DNA from: Prevotella sp.
GTDB lineage: Bacteria > Bacteroidota > Bacteroidia > Bacteroidales > Bacteroidaceae
DNA: 55,026 bases
Direction: 5' to 3'
Assembly: GCA_022764085.1 (NCBI GenBank)
Contig: JALERP010000157.1
Location: 1-55,026, forward strand
Shown here: piece after piece, positions 8,704-19,431 of the stretch
Layout: every line of letters starts with the position of its first letter
Numbering within the stretch: the stretch's first letter is position 1
Translations under genes and position numbers: made by a program
Notes under the pieces: model-generated
What the model was told of the DNA's origin: nothing
What the model saw: the letters and a program-made list of their open reading frames with translations, nothing else
The model's database searches: none

Positions 8704-9336
8704 TTATTGTTTTACGAGTGTGAGTCCAATTTTCATTCCTGTGATATTCTTCGCAAGCGCGGAGATGGTGGAAAGACTTGAACTTGTGGCTGTCTTGGCG
8801 CCGAGTGTCTGGATAAGCCCGAGAAGTTTTGAGGCATCAGTGACGAACATCAGCTGGTTGCCCTCTTTCTGTGTGGTTATTTCCATTGTCTTGAGTTTGT
8901 AGGTCAATTTCAGTTTGTTGTCGCTGACCGACCACTTGCCAGAAAAGCTATTGCCACGGATTATCTCAGTGAACGTGCCGTCCTCTTTGAAGGTGATGCT
9001 GAACTTATCCTTTGTGATACCATATTTCTCCATGGTTTTCTGCAATGAGGACTCAAGTTTTTGGGCTGCCAAAGCTGCTCCTGCCTTTGAGAGGAAATCC
9101 TCGGATTCAAAGACGATGGCAGGAGAGTCGTAAGCCCATGTGCCGACAATATTGTCGGCTGTTGCCTGCTTGTCAGAGGAGAAGATGGATGTAAGCCCCG
9201 AAATGAGATCACTGGTATTTGAGCTTCCTGTGATTCCTCCAAGGATGTTGCCAAGGTTAAGTTGCGCACTTGCGCCTGTGCTGCCGCATATGAGCATTAT
9301 TGCTATGACGGCGATTTTGATAATGTTCTTTTTCAT
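8704..9336 (-). CDS. Secreted lipocalin-like protein, DUF4923 type
   Basis: This 210-residue protein begins with a clear Sec signal peptide (MKKNIIKIAVIAIMLICG, then a SAQ cleavage site near residue 25). A Ser/Gly/Leu-rich spacer follows (about 26-60). The C-terminal domain (about 62-180) contains a GTWAYDSPAI opening, FTEIIRGNSFSGKWSVSD, and alternating beta strands as in the DUF4923/lipocalin-like proteins common in Bacteroidota. It is probably periplasmic or outer-membrane associated and may bind a small hydrophobic ligand, but no function is established. Transcription is likely from the promoter at 9382-9412, and a gene of unknown function follows. Confidence 0.75.
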   Translation of the reverse strand: MKKNIIKIAVIAIMLICGSTGASAQLNLGNILGGITGSSNTSDLISGLTSIFSSDKQATADNIVGTWAYDSPAIVFESEDFLSKAGAALAAQKLESSLQKTMEKYGITKDKFSITFKEDGTFTEIIRGNSFSGKWSVSDNKLKLTYKLKTMEITTQKEGNQLMFVTDASKLLGLIQTLGAKTATSSSLSTISALAKNITGMKIGLTLVKQ

Positions 9337-9381
9337 GTCTTATAAATGTTATATTGTATGTAATTAATTCATTTGACGGTG

Positions 9382-9412
9382 CAAAAGTAATATTTCCACG
9401 AAAAATTACAAA
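9382..9412 (-). promoter_or_regulatory. Promoter of the DUF4923-like gene
   Basis: On the minus strand TTTG (9412-9409), 19 bases, then TACTTTTG (9389-9382). The predicted transcript start is about 40 bases before the ATG at 9336. Confidence 0.65.
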
Positions 9413-9466
9413 ACATATTAGATAAAATTAGAGAAAGTATATTTTTTTAACGTTTAATGAACGATA

Positions 9467-10987
9467 TCAGAACTGGAAGTAGATGAACGGCTGGATGGTG
9501 CTGCTCTTGGTCTGGATAACCAGGAATATGACAGCTGAAAGCACTATCGCCGAGGCTACCACAGTGCCCTTGCGCAGTAATACTATGCAGAGGCGGTCGA
9601 GAGATTCGGGAAGATAATGAGTGACATAGCCGAAGAGCATTATGCCAAACACCCATGGATAACCCGCAAGCACCTGTGGAAGAAGTTCGGCATGGAAGTC
9701 GGTGATGATGCGCGAGAGCATCGTCCAACTGCCAGCGAAGGTTGTGTTGCGGAAGAACACCCAGGCAAGACATACGAAATGGAAGGTCAGTATCGTGGCT
9801 CCTATGCGTCGCCAACCTGTTGAGGAATAGTCTTGGCGCACACCTTCGGAGCTATAGCTTCTACCATGACCGAAGACGTGTTTGCGCAATATCTTGTGGA
9901 CGGCGAGCGCAACTCCGTGCAACCCTCCCCAGAAGACGAAGTTAAGACTCGCGCCGTGCCAAAGTCCGCCAAGTAGCATTGTTACAATGAGATTAACGTA
10001 GGTGCGCACCCTGCCCTTGCGGTTACCGCCGAGCGATATGTATATATAGTCGCGTATCCACGATGAGAGCGAGATGTGCCATCGCCGCCAGAAGTCGGTG
10101 ATGCTCTCACTGGCGTATGGCGAACGGAAGTTCATCGGGAAATGGAATCCCAAGAGCAAGGCTATACCAATAGCCATGTCGCTGTAGCCGCTGAAATCGC
10201 AATAAATCTGCATGGCATAGCCATATATGCCAAGCAGGTTTTCCAATCCGCTATATAGTGAGGGATTGTCGAATATGCGGTCAACAAAGTTGAGAGATAT
10301 ATAGTCGCTGATGACCGCCTTCTTGAACAGGCCGATAGCGATGAAGAATACACCGCGGGCAAACATTTCGTCAGTAACCTCAAGTGGCTTGCGAATTTGC
10401 GGGGCAAAATCGCGCGCCCTGACTATAGGACCTGCCACAAGTTGCGGGAAAAACGACACGTAGAACGCATAGTCGAGCAGCGTGCCGAGAGGCTTAAGCT
10501 CACCGCGATATACATCTATGGTGTAACTGAGACTCTGGAAGGTGAAGAAACTGATGCCCACAGGCAGGAAAATATCTTGAGGCTGGAAGTTGCCGTCCAC
10601 GAGCTGCGCCCATATTTCACCGAAAAAATTGGTATATTTGAAATATCCGAGCAGCGAGAGGTCTATGACTATACTCAGCGTGAGCAGTAGGCGACTGACA
10701 AAATTATATCTTCCGTCGGGATGTCGCTTGCGCCATCCGCCAATCCCGACCGCGAGGATATAGTCGGAGACGGTGACAAGGGCAAGCAGACAGAAATACA
10801 GCCCGCTGCTCTTGTAATAAAAATAATAGGAGAACGCCGTGACAAAGAGGAGTCGCGCCGTGAGCTTGTTCTGCAACATCGCATAAACAAGGGAGAATCC
10901 GAGAAACAGGAACAGGAACAGACCACTGCTGAAGATAAGCGGCTCAGCAGGGTTATATGTGAATTCTTTTATTATCAGCTCAATCAT
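9467..10987 (-). CDS. MBOAT-family O-acyltransferase (AlgI-like)
   Basis: This membrane-bound O-acyltransferase has about ten or more hydrophobic segments and the AlgI/DltB/PatA hallmark FWRRWHISLSSWIRDYIY, followed by GGLWHGASLNFVFWGG with the conserved His at residue 344. Such proteins move acyl groups (often acetyl) across the cytoplasmic membrane to a partner that puts them on a polysaccharide, teichoic acid or peptidoglycan. I start it at the ATG at 10987 (506 residues); the frame extends to a TTG at 10999. It lies 47 bases downstream of a membrane-anchored SGNH protein on the same strand, the expected partner. Given the glycosyltransferase locus nearby, an exopolysaccharide is a plausible acceptor, but that is inference. 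Confidence 0.9.
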   Translation of the reverse strand: MIELIIKEFTYNPAEPLIFSSGLFLFLFLGFSLVYAMLQNKLTARLLFVTAFSYYFYYKSSGLYFCLLALVTVSDYILAVGIGGWRKRHPDGRYNFVSRLLLTLSIVIDLSLLGYFKYTNFFGEIWAQLVDGNFQPQDIFLPVGISFFTFQSLSYTIDVYRGELKPLGTLLDYAFYVSFFPQLVAGPIVRARDFAPQIRKPLEVTDEMFARGVFFIAIGLFKKAVISDYISLNFVDRIFDNPSLYSGLENLLGIYGYAMQIYCDFSGYSDMAIGIALLLGFHFPMNFRSPYASESITDFWRRWHISLSSWIRDYIYISLGGNRKGRVRTYVNLIVTMLLGGLWHGASLNFVFWGGLHGVALAVHKILRKHVFGHGRSYSSEGVRQDYSSTGWRRIGATILTFHFVCLAWVFFRNTTFAGSWTMLSRIITDFHAELLPQVLAGYPWVFGIMLFGYVTHYLPESLDRLCIVLLRKGTVVASAIVLSAVIFLVIQTKSSTIQPFIYFQF

Positions 10988-11034
10988 TATTTCTATCAAT
11001 GCTTATTAAAAATATCACTCTTCCGTAAAAAATA

Positions 11035-12432
11035 TCAATCTTCCGTCAATGCCTTGAATATGATTTCCGCCATATACCGGCCGCCACGGAAACTCAGGTG
11101 GGCGTAGTCCTTGTTTGCCCAGCCTTTGTCAACAAGCACCTTCATGCTCTCTCTGCCTCCCATAGCCTTGAAGAGGTTGAAGAATGATACATGGCAGTTG
11201 GCGGCGAGTATCTGCTGATATGCCACGAGCGATTCCACTCCCTTCATCGTCATAATGCCCGCATCTGTGCGCTGGTCACGGTCAGGTATGCTCACTACTA
11301 ATACCGACGCATCGGGATACGCCTTTCGCAGGTGTTCTATGGCTTGCTGCATTCGACGGATGTAAGCCTTATAGTTGGATGCATGAGCCTTGTCACTTGC
11401 AACATTAAGACCGAAGTGGATAATTATCAGGTCGTAAGGACGCAGACGGGCGAAATCTGCAAGCGTCTGGTCAGGAATGTTGGCAAGAGTGAATCCTGCA
11501 GAGCCACGCATACTGAAATTGTCGAGGATGACACCGCTGCCTGACTCCATCGAAACGCCGAAGAGATGGTTGACACCCGACACGGAGGTAAAACGGTAAT
11601 CAACAGTGCGCTTGCCGCGCGAGGGAGTTACAATAGTCTGTACAAACTGAGACGGACTGACATACACTGAGTCGGCATTATGCACAACCGACATACCTCC
11701 CTGTGCTCGCATGTAGAGCGTGGCAGTCTGCCACGATGCGGCATGAGACTTGTATCCTGTTGTTGTCACCGAAAGAGTTGCCCCTTCGGAAACCCCGAAA
11801 TACCGCTGCGAGATGCCTTCGAGAGAATGAAGAAAAGGTTTTTCTACAACCTCGTGAGCACTGAGACCGTGAGACTTAACCTTGACTGTACGGCGGAATC
11901 CGTTGAGTTTGTCAACACAATCCACCCACCCCACTCCATTGCCGCCATAGCGTGCCTGAAGCATCTCGCGTAGGTCGCACGTCATCACGTCGCCCTCAAT
12001 GAACGAGTCGCCATAATAAGCGATGCGTAGCGGACGACCAAGAGAGGCAATATTCGACAGGGCATGATAGAAATGCCCCATTCCACCTGCCTTACCTTCG
12101 GAAAAATCAAGTATAGCCGAGGAGGTGCGCACAGTATATCTGGATGGCAACGAGTCTCCTGACATGAAGCCTTGCTCACCGGCTTTGGATATATCATGCC
12201 CATTGGGCACAGATGCGGAAGAGTCGGCTCTTGCAGCCATTTTCGGCATAGGCACTGATGGAATCACGTCGATGGCATCGCGCTCACGATACACCTCTGG
12301 CAATATGTCGCTGAGCACATTCACGCGCCGTAGCTCCACACCTTTTATATATAATGTAGGAAGGAAGTGCATCGCCAACAATATGACAACCGTCAATCCC
12401 ACCAATACGAACGTTCTCGTTACCTGATTCAT
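11035..12432 (-). CDS. Membrane-anchored SGNH/GDSL acyl-esterase or acyltransferase partner
   Basis: This 465-residue protein has one N-terminal membrane helix (about residues 7-27), a low-complexity spacer (about 50-100), and an SGNH domain: block I IAYYGDSFIEGD with nucleophile S143, a block III-like HFGLNVASD segment, and block V D442-YA-H445 near the C-terminus. The catalytic domain should face the periplasm. Pairing with the downstream MBOAT gene is the layout of polysaccharide O-acetylation systems, where the SGNH protein completes transfer of the acyl group to the glycan. It is transcribed from a good promoter divergent from maeB. Acceptor and acyl group are unknown. Confidence 0.85.
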   Translation of the reverse strand: MNQVTRTFVLVGLTVVILLAMHFLPTLYIKGVELRRVNVLSDILPEVYRERDAIDVIPSVPMPKMAARADSSASVPNGHDISKAGEQGFMSGDSLPSRYTVRTSSAILDFSEGKAGGMGHFYHALSNIASLGRPLRIAYYGDSFIEGDVMTCDLREMLQARYGGNGVGWVDCVDKLNGFRRTVKVKSHGLSAHEVVEKPFLHSLEGISQRYFGVSEGATLSVTTTGYKSHAASWQTATLYMRAQGGMSVVHNADSVYVSPSQFVQTIVTPSRGKRTVDYRFTSVSGVNHLFGVSMESGSGVILDNFSMRGSAGFTLANIPDQTLADFARLRPYDLIIIHFGLNVASDKAHASNYKAYIRRMQQAIEHLRKAYPDASVLVVSIPDRDQRTDAGIMTMKGVESLVAYQQILAANCHVSFFNLFKAMGGRESMKVLVDKGWANKDYAHLSFRGGRYMAEIIFKALTED

Positions 12433-12468
12433 TCTTGATAATCTTCTAACATTTCAAAATTTGGGTTG

Positions 12469-12499
12469 CAAAAGTATTAATAATAATTGAGAAAACAAA
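12469..12499 (-). promoter_or_regulatory. Promoter of the SGNH-MBOAT pair
   Basis: On the minus strand TTTG (12499-12496), 19 bases, then TACTTTTG (12476-12469). It lies 37 bases before the ATG at 12432, in the divergent region shared with maeB. Confidence 0.65.
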
Positions 12500-12501
12500 A
12501 C

Positions 12502-12525
12502 TTTTATGAATTATTTTTCATAAAA
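12502..12525. promoter_or_regulatory. Inverted repeat between divergent promoters (possible operator)
   Basis: TTTTATGAA and TTCATAAAA form perfect 9-base arms around a 6-base spacer. The repeat lies just upstream of the -33 box of the SGNH promoter and about 54 bases upstream of the maeB -33 box. It could be a regulator site; the flanks are very AT-rich, so chance is possible. Confidence 0.3.
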
Positions 12526-12544
12526 CTTGCATATAACGTAATCG

Positions 12545-12562
12545 TTATCGCATTTTATCGCA
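12545..12562 (+). promoter_or_regulatory. Direct repeat TTATCGCA upstream of the maeB promoter
   Basis: Two copies of TTATCGCA (12545-12552 and 12555-12562) are offset by 10 bases, one helical turn, and end 16 bases before the -33 box. This is the geometry of an activator site, but there is no direct evidence. Confidence 0.3.
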
Positions 12563-12578
12563 AAAAAACACAAAAATG

Positions 12579-12610
12579 TTGCTGATTCTAAGCATTTTTT
12601 CGTAACTTTG
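12579..12610 (+). promoter_or_regulatory. Promoter of maeB
   Basis: TTG (12579-12581), 21 bases, then TAACTTTG (12603-12610). The predicted leader is about 49 bases before the ATG at 12666. Confidence 0.6.
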
Positions 12611-12665
12611 CGCTCGATTTTGGACATTATGCAAGAATACAACAAGAAAAATATATAGTATAGTT

Positions 12666-14987
<2,322 letters not shown>

Positions 14988-14994
14988 TTGGTTA

Positions 14995-15102
14995 AAGTGG
15001 ACAAGTTAACAAGTGGACAAGTTATTAGTTATTTGTTATGACTTGGTATTATCACAAATACTATCAACTCGTAAACTTGTTCACTCGTCAACTTGTCAAC
15101 TT
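14995..15102. repeat. Imperfect long inverted repeat after maeB
   Basis: The left arm (14995-15023) is made of repeated AAGTGGACAAGTT / AAGTTAACAAG units. The right arm (15073-15102) is the near reverse complement, built from AACTTGTTCACTCGTCAACTTGTC-like units. The two arms could form a large cruciform or hairpin separated by about 50 bases. It may terminate maeB transcription, although no clear U-tract follows. Similar purine-biased arrays occur elsewhere in the window. Confidence 0.5.
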
Positions 15103-15131
15103 ACCAACTTACCAAGTAAAACAAATATTTT

Positions 15132-15145
15132 CGTAAACATTTACG
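15132..15145. promoter_or_regulatory. Perfect palindrome upstream of uxaB (possible operator)
   Basis: CGTAAA-CA-TTTACG is a perfect 6-2-6 inverted repeat ending 17 bases before the -33 box of uxaB. The size and symmetry suit a dimeric regulator of the LacI or GntR type, which often control hexuronate genes, but no regulator gene is in the window. Confidence 0.4.
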
Positions 15146-15162
15146 TTATTTTAATACGAAAT

Positions 15163-15196
15163 TTTGTACAACATAAGAAAAAAATTACTACCTTTG
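15163..15196 (+). promoter_or_regulatory. Promoter of uxaB
   Basis: TTTG (15163-15166), 22 bases, then TACCTTTG (15189-15196). The predicted leader is about 54 bases. The box lies inside the upstream frame extension, which supports the ATG at 15257 as the true start. Confidence 0.6.
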
Positions 15197-15256
15197 CAGT
15201 CGAAAAAACAGTCAAAAGCACATCTGCTTGAAACAAACAATTCAAAAAACATTTAT

Positions 15257-16696
15257 ATGAAACCACTAAACAAACAATTCGCTCCAAAGAGCGTAATGCC
15301 TGAAAAGGTTATTCAGTTCGGAGAAGGCAACTTCCTCCGCGCATTCGTAGATTGGATTATCTGGAACATGGACCAGAAGACAGACTTCAATGGTTCGGTT
15401 GTAGTAGTGCAGCCCATCGAGAAAGGTATGGTTGACTGGCTCAACGCACAGGACTGTCTCTACCACGTGAACCTCCAAGGTCGTGAGAACGGAAAACCTG
15501 TGAACACCCTCGAGCGCATCGATGTCATCAGCCGTGCCCTCAATCCCTACACTCAGAACGCTGCGTTCATGGCTCTTGCCGACCAGCCCGAGATTCGCTT
15601 CGTAATCTCAAACACTACTGAGGCAGGTATTGCCTTTGACCCCGCCTGCAAACTGGAGGATGCTCCCGCAAGTTCTTATCCTGGCAAGCTCGTGCAGCTG
15701 CTCTATCGCCGCTGGCAGACTTTCAATGGTGACCCATCTAAGGGACTCATCATCTTCCCATGCGAGCTGATATTCCTCAACGGACACGTGCTCAAGGACT
15801 GCATCAACAAGTATATCGAACTATGGCAGCTGCCTAAGGAGTTCAAGCAGTGGTTCGATGAGAGCTGCGGCGTATATGCTACACTCGTTGACCGTATCGT
15901 TCCTGGATTCCCCCGCAAGGAGATTGCCGAGATTCAGGAAAAGATCAGCTATCGCGACAACCTCGTTGTACAGGCAGAGACTTTCCACCTGTGGGTAATA
16001 GAGGCTCCCATGTCTGTAGCCAAGGAATTCCCTGCTGACAAGGCTGGACTGCACGTTCTCTTCGTTCCATCTGAAGAGCCTTATCACAAGCGCAAGGTAA
16101 CACTGCTCAACGGTCCACACACTGTACTTTCGCCTGTGGCATTCCTCAGCGGCGTGAACATCGTGCGCGACGCCTGCAACCATGAGGTTATCTCGAAGTA
16201 CATCCACAAGGTGCAGTTTGAGGAGCTTATGCAGACTCTCGACCTGCCCATGGAGGAACTGGAGAAATTTGCAAGCGATGTGCTTGAGCGTTTCGACAAC
16301 CCGTATGTTGACCACCAGGTGACAAGCATCATGCTGAACTCATTCCCGAAGTTCTGCGCCCGCGACCTGCCAGGAGTGAAGACTTATCTTGAGCGCAAAG
16401 GTGTGCTGCCCAAGGGTCTCGTGTTCGGTCTCGCCGCCATCATCACCTACTATAAGGGTGGCAAGCGTGAGGACGGTGTAGAGATTGTTCCAAACGACTC
16501 GCAGGAAATAATGGACTTGCTGAAGAACCTGTGGGCTACCGGCGACACTCAGAAGGTGGCTGACGGTGTGCTTGGCGCAACAGATATCTGGGGCGAGGAT
16601 CTCAACAAGATTGAGGGTCTCAACGCCATGGTTAAGGCCGACCTCGACATCATCCAGAGCATGGGTATGCTGGAGGCAGTGAAGACTATCCTCTAA
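15257..16696 (+). CDS. uxaB: Tagaturonate reductase (altronate oxidoreductase)
   Basis: UxaB interconverts tagaturonate and altronate with NADH in the isomerase pathway of galacturonate breakdown, in the cytoplasm. The protein is 479 residues, close to the E. coli enzyme, and shows the family start (MKPLNKQF, then IQFGEGNFLRAFVDW), the SNTTEAGI block, FPCELIFLNG and STLVDRIVPG-like (here ATLVDRIVPGFPR) segments of the mannitol-dehydrogenase superfamily. I chose the ATG at 15257 because it matches the family N-terminus; the frame is open to 15164. No uxaA or uxaC lies beside it. It fits with the kduI fragment at the right end as part of pectin/uronate use. It is convergent with the TonB receptor gene. 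Confidence 0.92.
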   Translation: MKPLNKQFAPKSVMPEKVIQFGEGNFLRAFVDWIIWNMDQKTDFNGSVVVVQPIEKGMVDWLNAQDCLYHVNLQGRENGKPVNTLERIDVISRALNPYTQNAAFMALADQPEIRFVISNTTEAGIAFDPACKLEDAPASSYPGKLVQLLYRRWQTFNGDPSKGLIIFPCELIFLNGHVLKDCINKYIELWQLPKEFKQWFDESCGVYATLVDRIVPGFPRKEIAEIQEKISYRDNLVVQAETFHLWVIEAPMSVAKEFPADKAGLHVLFVPSEEPYHKRKVTLLNGPHTVLSPVAFLSGVNIVRDACNHEVISKYIHKVQFEELMQTLDLPMEELEKFASDVLERFDNPYVDHQVTSIMLNSFPKFCARDLPGVKTYLERKGVLPKGLVFGLAAIITYYKGGKREDGVEIVPNDSQEIMDLLKNLWATGDTQKVADGVLGATDIWGEDLNKIEGLNAMVKADLDIIQSMGMLEAVKTIL

Positions 16697-16720
16697 GATA
16701 TCAATATTATTTCGTAGATA

Positions 16721-16766
16721 AAGCCACGGAGGCACAGAGTTTTTATTCTCTGTTTCTCCGTGGCTT
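16721..16766. terminator. Bidirectional terminator between uxaB and the TonB receptor gene
   Basis: AAGCCACGGAGgCACAGAG and CTCTGTttCTCCGTGGCTT form a long stem, followed by a T-rich run on the plus strand. A partial third copy of CTCCGTGGCTCTG follows at 16774-16787. The genes on both sides converge here. Confidence 0.7.
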
Positions 16767-16809
16767 ATTTTTTCTCCGTGGCTCTGTTGTGTCTCTGTGT
16801 TCCGAAGTA

Positions 16810-19095
16810 TCAGAAGTTCAGAATGACATCCGCACCAACTTGCAGAGGATTGCCCTGCTGAGCAAAAGAGCGGGAAGTGCCGTCGATACTGCTATTGACG
16901 AGCATCGTGTTATACTTGGTGTCGGTAAGGTTCCTGCCCCATACGTTCAACTTGACAACACCGAAATCCAACATGGCATGGGCACCAAGCACGGCATATA
17001 GATTCTGACGATAGTCGTTGTCGGCATCCCAATACGTTTCACCATTGCCCGCAACGTTCAAACCGAGAGTGAACTTGCCAACGCGATAGTCAAACATTCC
17101 ACTGAAAGTATGAGAAGGAATGAACGGCACCTGATTATCCTTATAGTCGAGAAGTTGCGAATGGGTGTAACCGTAAGTTGCAGCCCATGTCAAGCGATTT
17201 TCTATAGCCGTGCCGCGCAATGTCAGCTCGACACCGCAACTGCTGCTGCGTCCTGCATTTATCATCTGACGGCCATAACCATAATCCCCAGCCATAACCG
17301 AAAGCTGCAAGTCGCGCACCCTCATGTAATATACTGCAGCATCGGCATGCAACTTTCCGCCGAAGAGGTTAAGATGAGTGCCAAGCTCATAGTTCCAACT
17401 GGTTTCGGGTTTATAGGTAATGGTCTCCTCCACCTTCTGATAATCCTCAGCTGTGTGCTCCACCGTCATGTCGCCCTTTGCCATGGCAGCAAAGCCCTTG
17501 CCAATCTCGCGCTGCTCGCTGCTGAAAATATCGGAAAACATCTGTATGTTATATCCTCCCGCGCGGAATCCCTTGCTTACCACGGCATACACATTACTGC
17601 CACTGCCAAGGTCGTAGGTTAGGGCAAACTTCGGTAGAAGTTCGCTGTATCCTTTGTCGGTATTTCCTGAAAAATCCGAGACAAACTTACTTGTAAAATC
17701 AATAGGTATCTGCATCATCTGTCCGCCCGGTCCCGGCATCATCATAGTGCCTTTGCCAGAAAGTGTAAACATCGACTGTGAGTTATACTCAATGGCTACC
17801 TTCTGATAATCATAACGAAGTCCGAGAGTGAGAGTAAGACGTTCGAAGAGACTAATGTTTGACTCATGATACACTCCCACGTTCCACTGCGGGGTGCGGA
17901 AGACACCTGGCACATTGTTATCTGATATATTCAATATACTTGCCATTGCCTGAGGCATACCCATGTTACCAAGTATCATATTATTCATCGCCTCACCGAA
18001 ATACACTGGTCCATTGGTCTTTAGCCATTCTTTACTGAAGAACACACCCGAAGCGTGGTTCCACACACTTTCTCCGCGTGACCTCAGCGACAACTCCTGA
18101 GTCAGGGCATTCATCTTCTGACGCTGTTCAAGGCGCAGATAGTCTTCTGGAAGATAATCCTGGTCCATAACCATCTGGTCGTAGAGATACTGGTAACTCG
18201 TTGTAGAGGCAATCAACAACGAGGGTGTTGTATATGTGACATGAAGTCCGCTGTTAACCATTTGGCGCTTATAACCATTTAGGATTGTGGTTTGTGGCTC
18301 GTTGAAATGTTTTGACTCTGAGTCATACTCTCCATAGGGAAAACCGTTTTGGTTGACATACTGGTAGTCAGTGGTGAAGTCGATGTTCCATTCCTTCGTA
18401 GGCATCCATACGAGTCGCGTCTTGCCTCCAAACTCATTGCCGAGGTCGGCTTTCTCATTGAGGAAAGTGTTGTCGAAAAATCCCTTCTGTCCGCTGTAGA
18501 AGGCTGCTGTGGAAAATGCGAAGGTGTCGGATGGACGATGATAATGGGCTATCTCCACGTCAGACTGCATACCAGTAGCTAACGACAAACGCATATCAGT
18601 ACCTTGATAGTTCATGGGGTTCTTTGAATACACACGCATCAGTCCTCCCTCGGTGTTCACACCATAGAGAGTGCCTTGTGGTCCGCGCAGCACATCCACA
18701 CGGTCAATCTGATAGAAGTGACGATTGAATAAACTTTTGTTTACAAGGGGGATATTGTCGGAATATACTCCCACTGCAGGATTACCCGAACGACTTCCGA
18801 TACCTCTGACGTAAGTAGATGAGGTGAGCCTTGAACCATAGGCGGGAATTGACATCGACGGCACGTAGTATGACAATTGTGCCATATCCTTGACGTTAAG
18901 CGTCTTAAGCTCATTTTCGGTGAATACAATACTTGAGAGCGGTTGTTTTCTCAGCTTTACACTCTCTTTAGGCTGTGCGACAACGACAACTTCGTCGAGG
19001 TCATAAACCTTCGCCGTATCGACGCGCTCTATGGCGTTGATACAAATAGATGGGGTGATAAACATTGCACCCGCAATTAGAGTTTTCCTTACCAT
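16810..19095 (-). CDS. TonB-dependent outer-membrane receptor (siderophore/cofactor type)
   Basis: This 761-residue protein has a signal peptide (MVRKTLIAGAMFITPSICIN), a TonB-box-like DLDEVVVVAQ near residue 33, a plug domain (about 50-160, with YVRGIGSRSGNPAVGVYSDN and DRVDVLRGPQGTLYG), and a beta barrel ending in the aromatic ...VGADVILNF. It takes up a large or scarce ligand across the outer membrane using TonB energy. It lacks the N-terminal carboxypeptidase-regulatory domain of SusC-like receptors, and no SusD gene follows, so an iron-complex or cofactor ligand is more likely than a glycan. A Met/Gly-rich loop near residue 448 (GKGTMMMPGPGGQMMQIP) is notable and might bind a metal. It has its own promoter. 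Confidence 0.9.
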   Translation of the reverse strand: MVRKTLIAGAMFITPSICINAIERVDTAKVYDLDEVVVVAQPKESVKLRKQPLSSIVFTENELKTLNVKDMAQLSYYVPSMSIPAYGSRLTSSTYVRGIGSRSGNPAVGVYSDNIPLVNKSLFNRHFYQIDRVDVLRGPQGTLYGVNTEGGLMRVYSKNPMNYQGTDMRLSLATGMQSDVEIAHYHRPSDTFAFSTAAFYSGQKGFFDNTFLNEKADLGNEFGGKTRLVWMPTKEWNIDFTTDYQYVNQNGFPYGEYDSESKHFNEPQTTILNGYKRQMVNSGLHVTYTTPSLLIASTTSYQYLYDQMVMDQDYLPEDYLRLEQRQKMNALTQELSLRSRGESVWNHASGVFFSKEWLKTNGPVYFGEAMNNMILGNMGMPQAMASILNISDNNVPGVFRTPQWNVGVYHESNISLFERLTLTLGLRYDYQKVAIEYNSQSMFTLSGKGTMMMPGPGGQMMQIPIDFTSKFVSDFSGNTDKGYSELLPKFALTYDLGSGSNVYAVVSKGFRAGGYNIQMFSDIFSSEQREIGKGFAAMAKGDMTVEHTAEDYQKVEETITYKPETSWNYELGTHLNLFGGKLHADAAVYYMRVRDLQLSVMAGDYGYGRQMINAGRSSSCGVELTLRGTAIENRLTWAATYGYTHSQLLDYKDNQVPFIPSHTFSGMFDYRVGKFTLGLNVAGNGETYWDADNDYRQNLYAVLGAHAMLDFGVVKLNVWGRNLTDTKYNTMLVNSSIDGTSRSFAQQGNPLQVGADVILNF

Positions 19096-19121
19096 TGTTT
19101 CTATTATCTTAATTTCGGCTG

Positions 19122-19152
19122 CAAAGGTAGCGTATTTTCACAATCTGTACAA
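19122..19152 (-). promoter_or_regulatory. Promoter of the TonB receptor gene
   Basis: On the minus strand TTG (19152-19150), 20 bases, then TACCTTTG (19129-19122), followed by a leader of about 20 bases. It lies close to the 3' end of the tRNA pair. Confidence 0.55.
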
Positions 19153-19195
19153 TCCTAATATATTATGATTTTGGAATTTCATGGAAGGTAAATAT

Positions 19196-19237
19196 ACAAA
19201 ACAGGACAACCTCGCTATTGAGATTGTCCTGTTTTGT
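19196..19237 (-). terminator. Terminator downstream of the tRNA-Lys pair
   Basis: ACAAAACAGGACAA and TTGTCCTGTTTTGT are perfect 14-base arms around a 14-base loop, directly abutting the 3' end of the second tRNA. Read on the minus strand the stem ends in a T-rich stretch. It should end the tRNA transcript before the TonB receptor promoter. Confidence 0.75.
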
Positions 19238-19309
19238 ACGCCTGCAGGGGCTCGAACCCTGGACACCCTGATTAAGAGTCAGGTGCTCTACCAACTGAGC
19301 TACAAGCGC
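19237..19309 (-). tRNA. tRNA-Lys (anticodon CTT), downstream copy
   Basis: The 73-base gene folds as a cloverleaf: acceptor GCGCTTG/CAGGCGT, D arm GCTC...GAGC, anticodon stem CCTGA/TCAGG with loop CTCTTAA (anticodon CTT, reading AAG), and T arm CAGGG-TTCGAGC-CCCTG. Discriminator base A; CCA is not encoded. It is identical to the second copy 24 bases upstream on the same strand, and both should come from one precursor. Confidence 0.93.
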
Positions 19310-19333
19310 ATCATTGATGCCTTCATTTTTCAG

Positions 19334-19406
19334 TACGCCTGCAGGGGCTCGAACCCTGGACACCCTGATTAAGAGTCAGGTGCTCTACCAACTGAGCTAC
19401 AAGCGC
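19334..19406 (-). tRNA. tRNA-Lys (anticodon CTT), upstream copy
   Basis: This 73-base gene is identical to the copy at 19237-19309, with the same arms and CTT anticodon loop. It lies about 19 bases after the predicted transcript start from the promoter at 19432-19463. The tandem pair suggests a recent duplication or a need for AAG-decoding capacity. Confidence 0.93.
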
Positions 19407-19431
19407 ATTGCTGATTTCTGAATTGCGGGTG

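Noticed and set aside
16810..19095. TonB receptor as SusC of a polysaccharide utilisation locus
   Set aside because: There is no N-terminal carboxypeptidase-regulatory domain, no SusD gene and no glycoside hydrolase next to it.
19163..19372. Short frames over the tRNA-Lys region on both strands
   Set aside because: They are translations of the tRNA genes and the terminator hairpin, which explain the sequence fully.
19237..19406. Duplicated tRNA-Lys as an integration (att) site
   Set aside because: The two copies are complete and adjacent with a 24-base spacer, and there is no integrase or foreign island between or beside them. Simple tandem duplication is enough.
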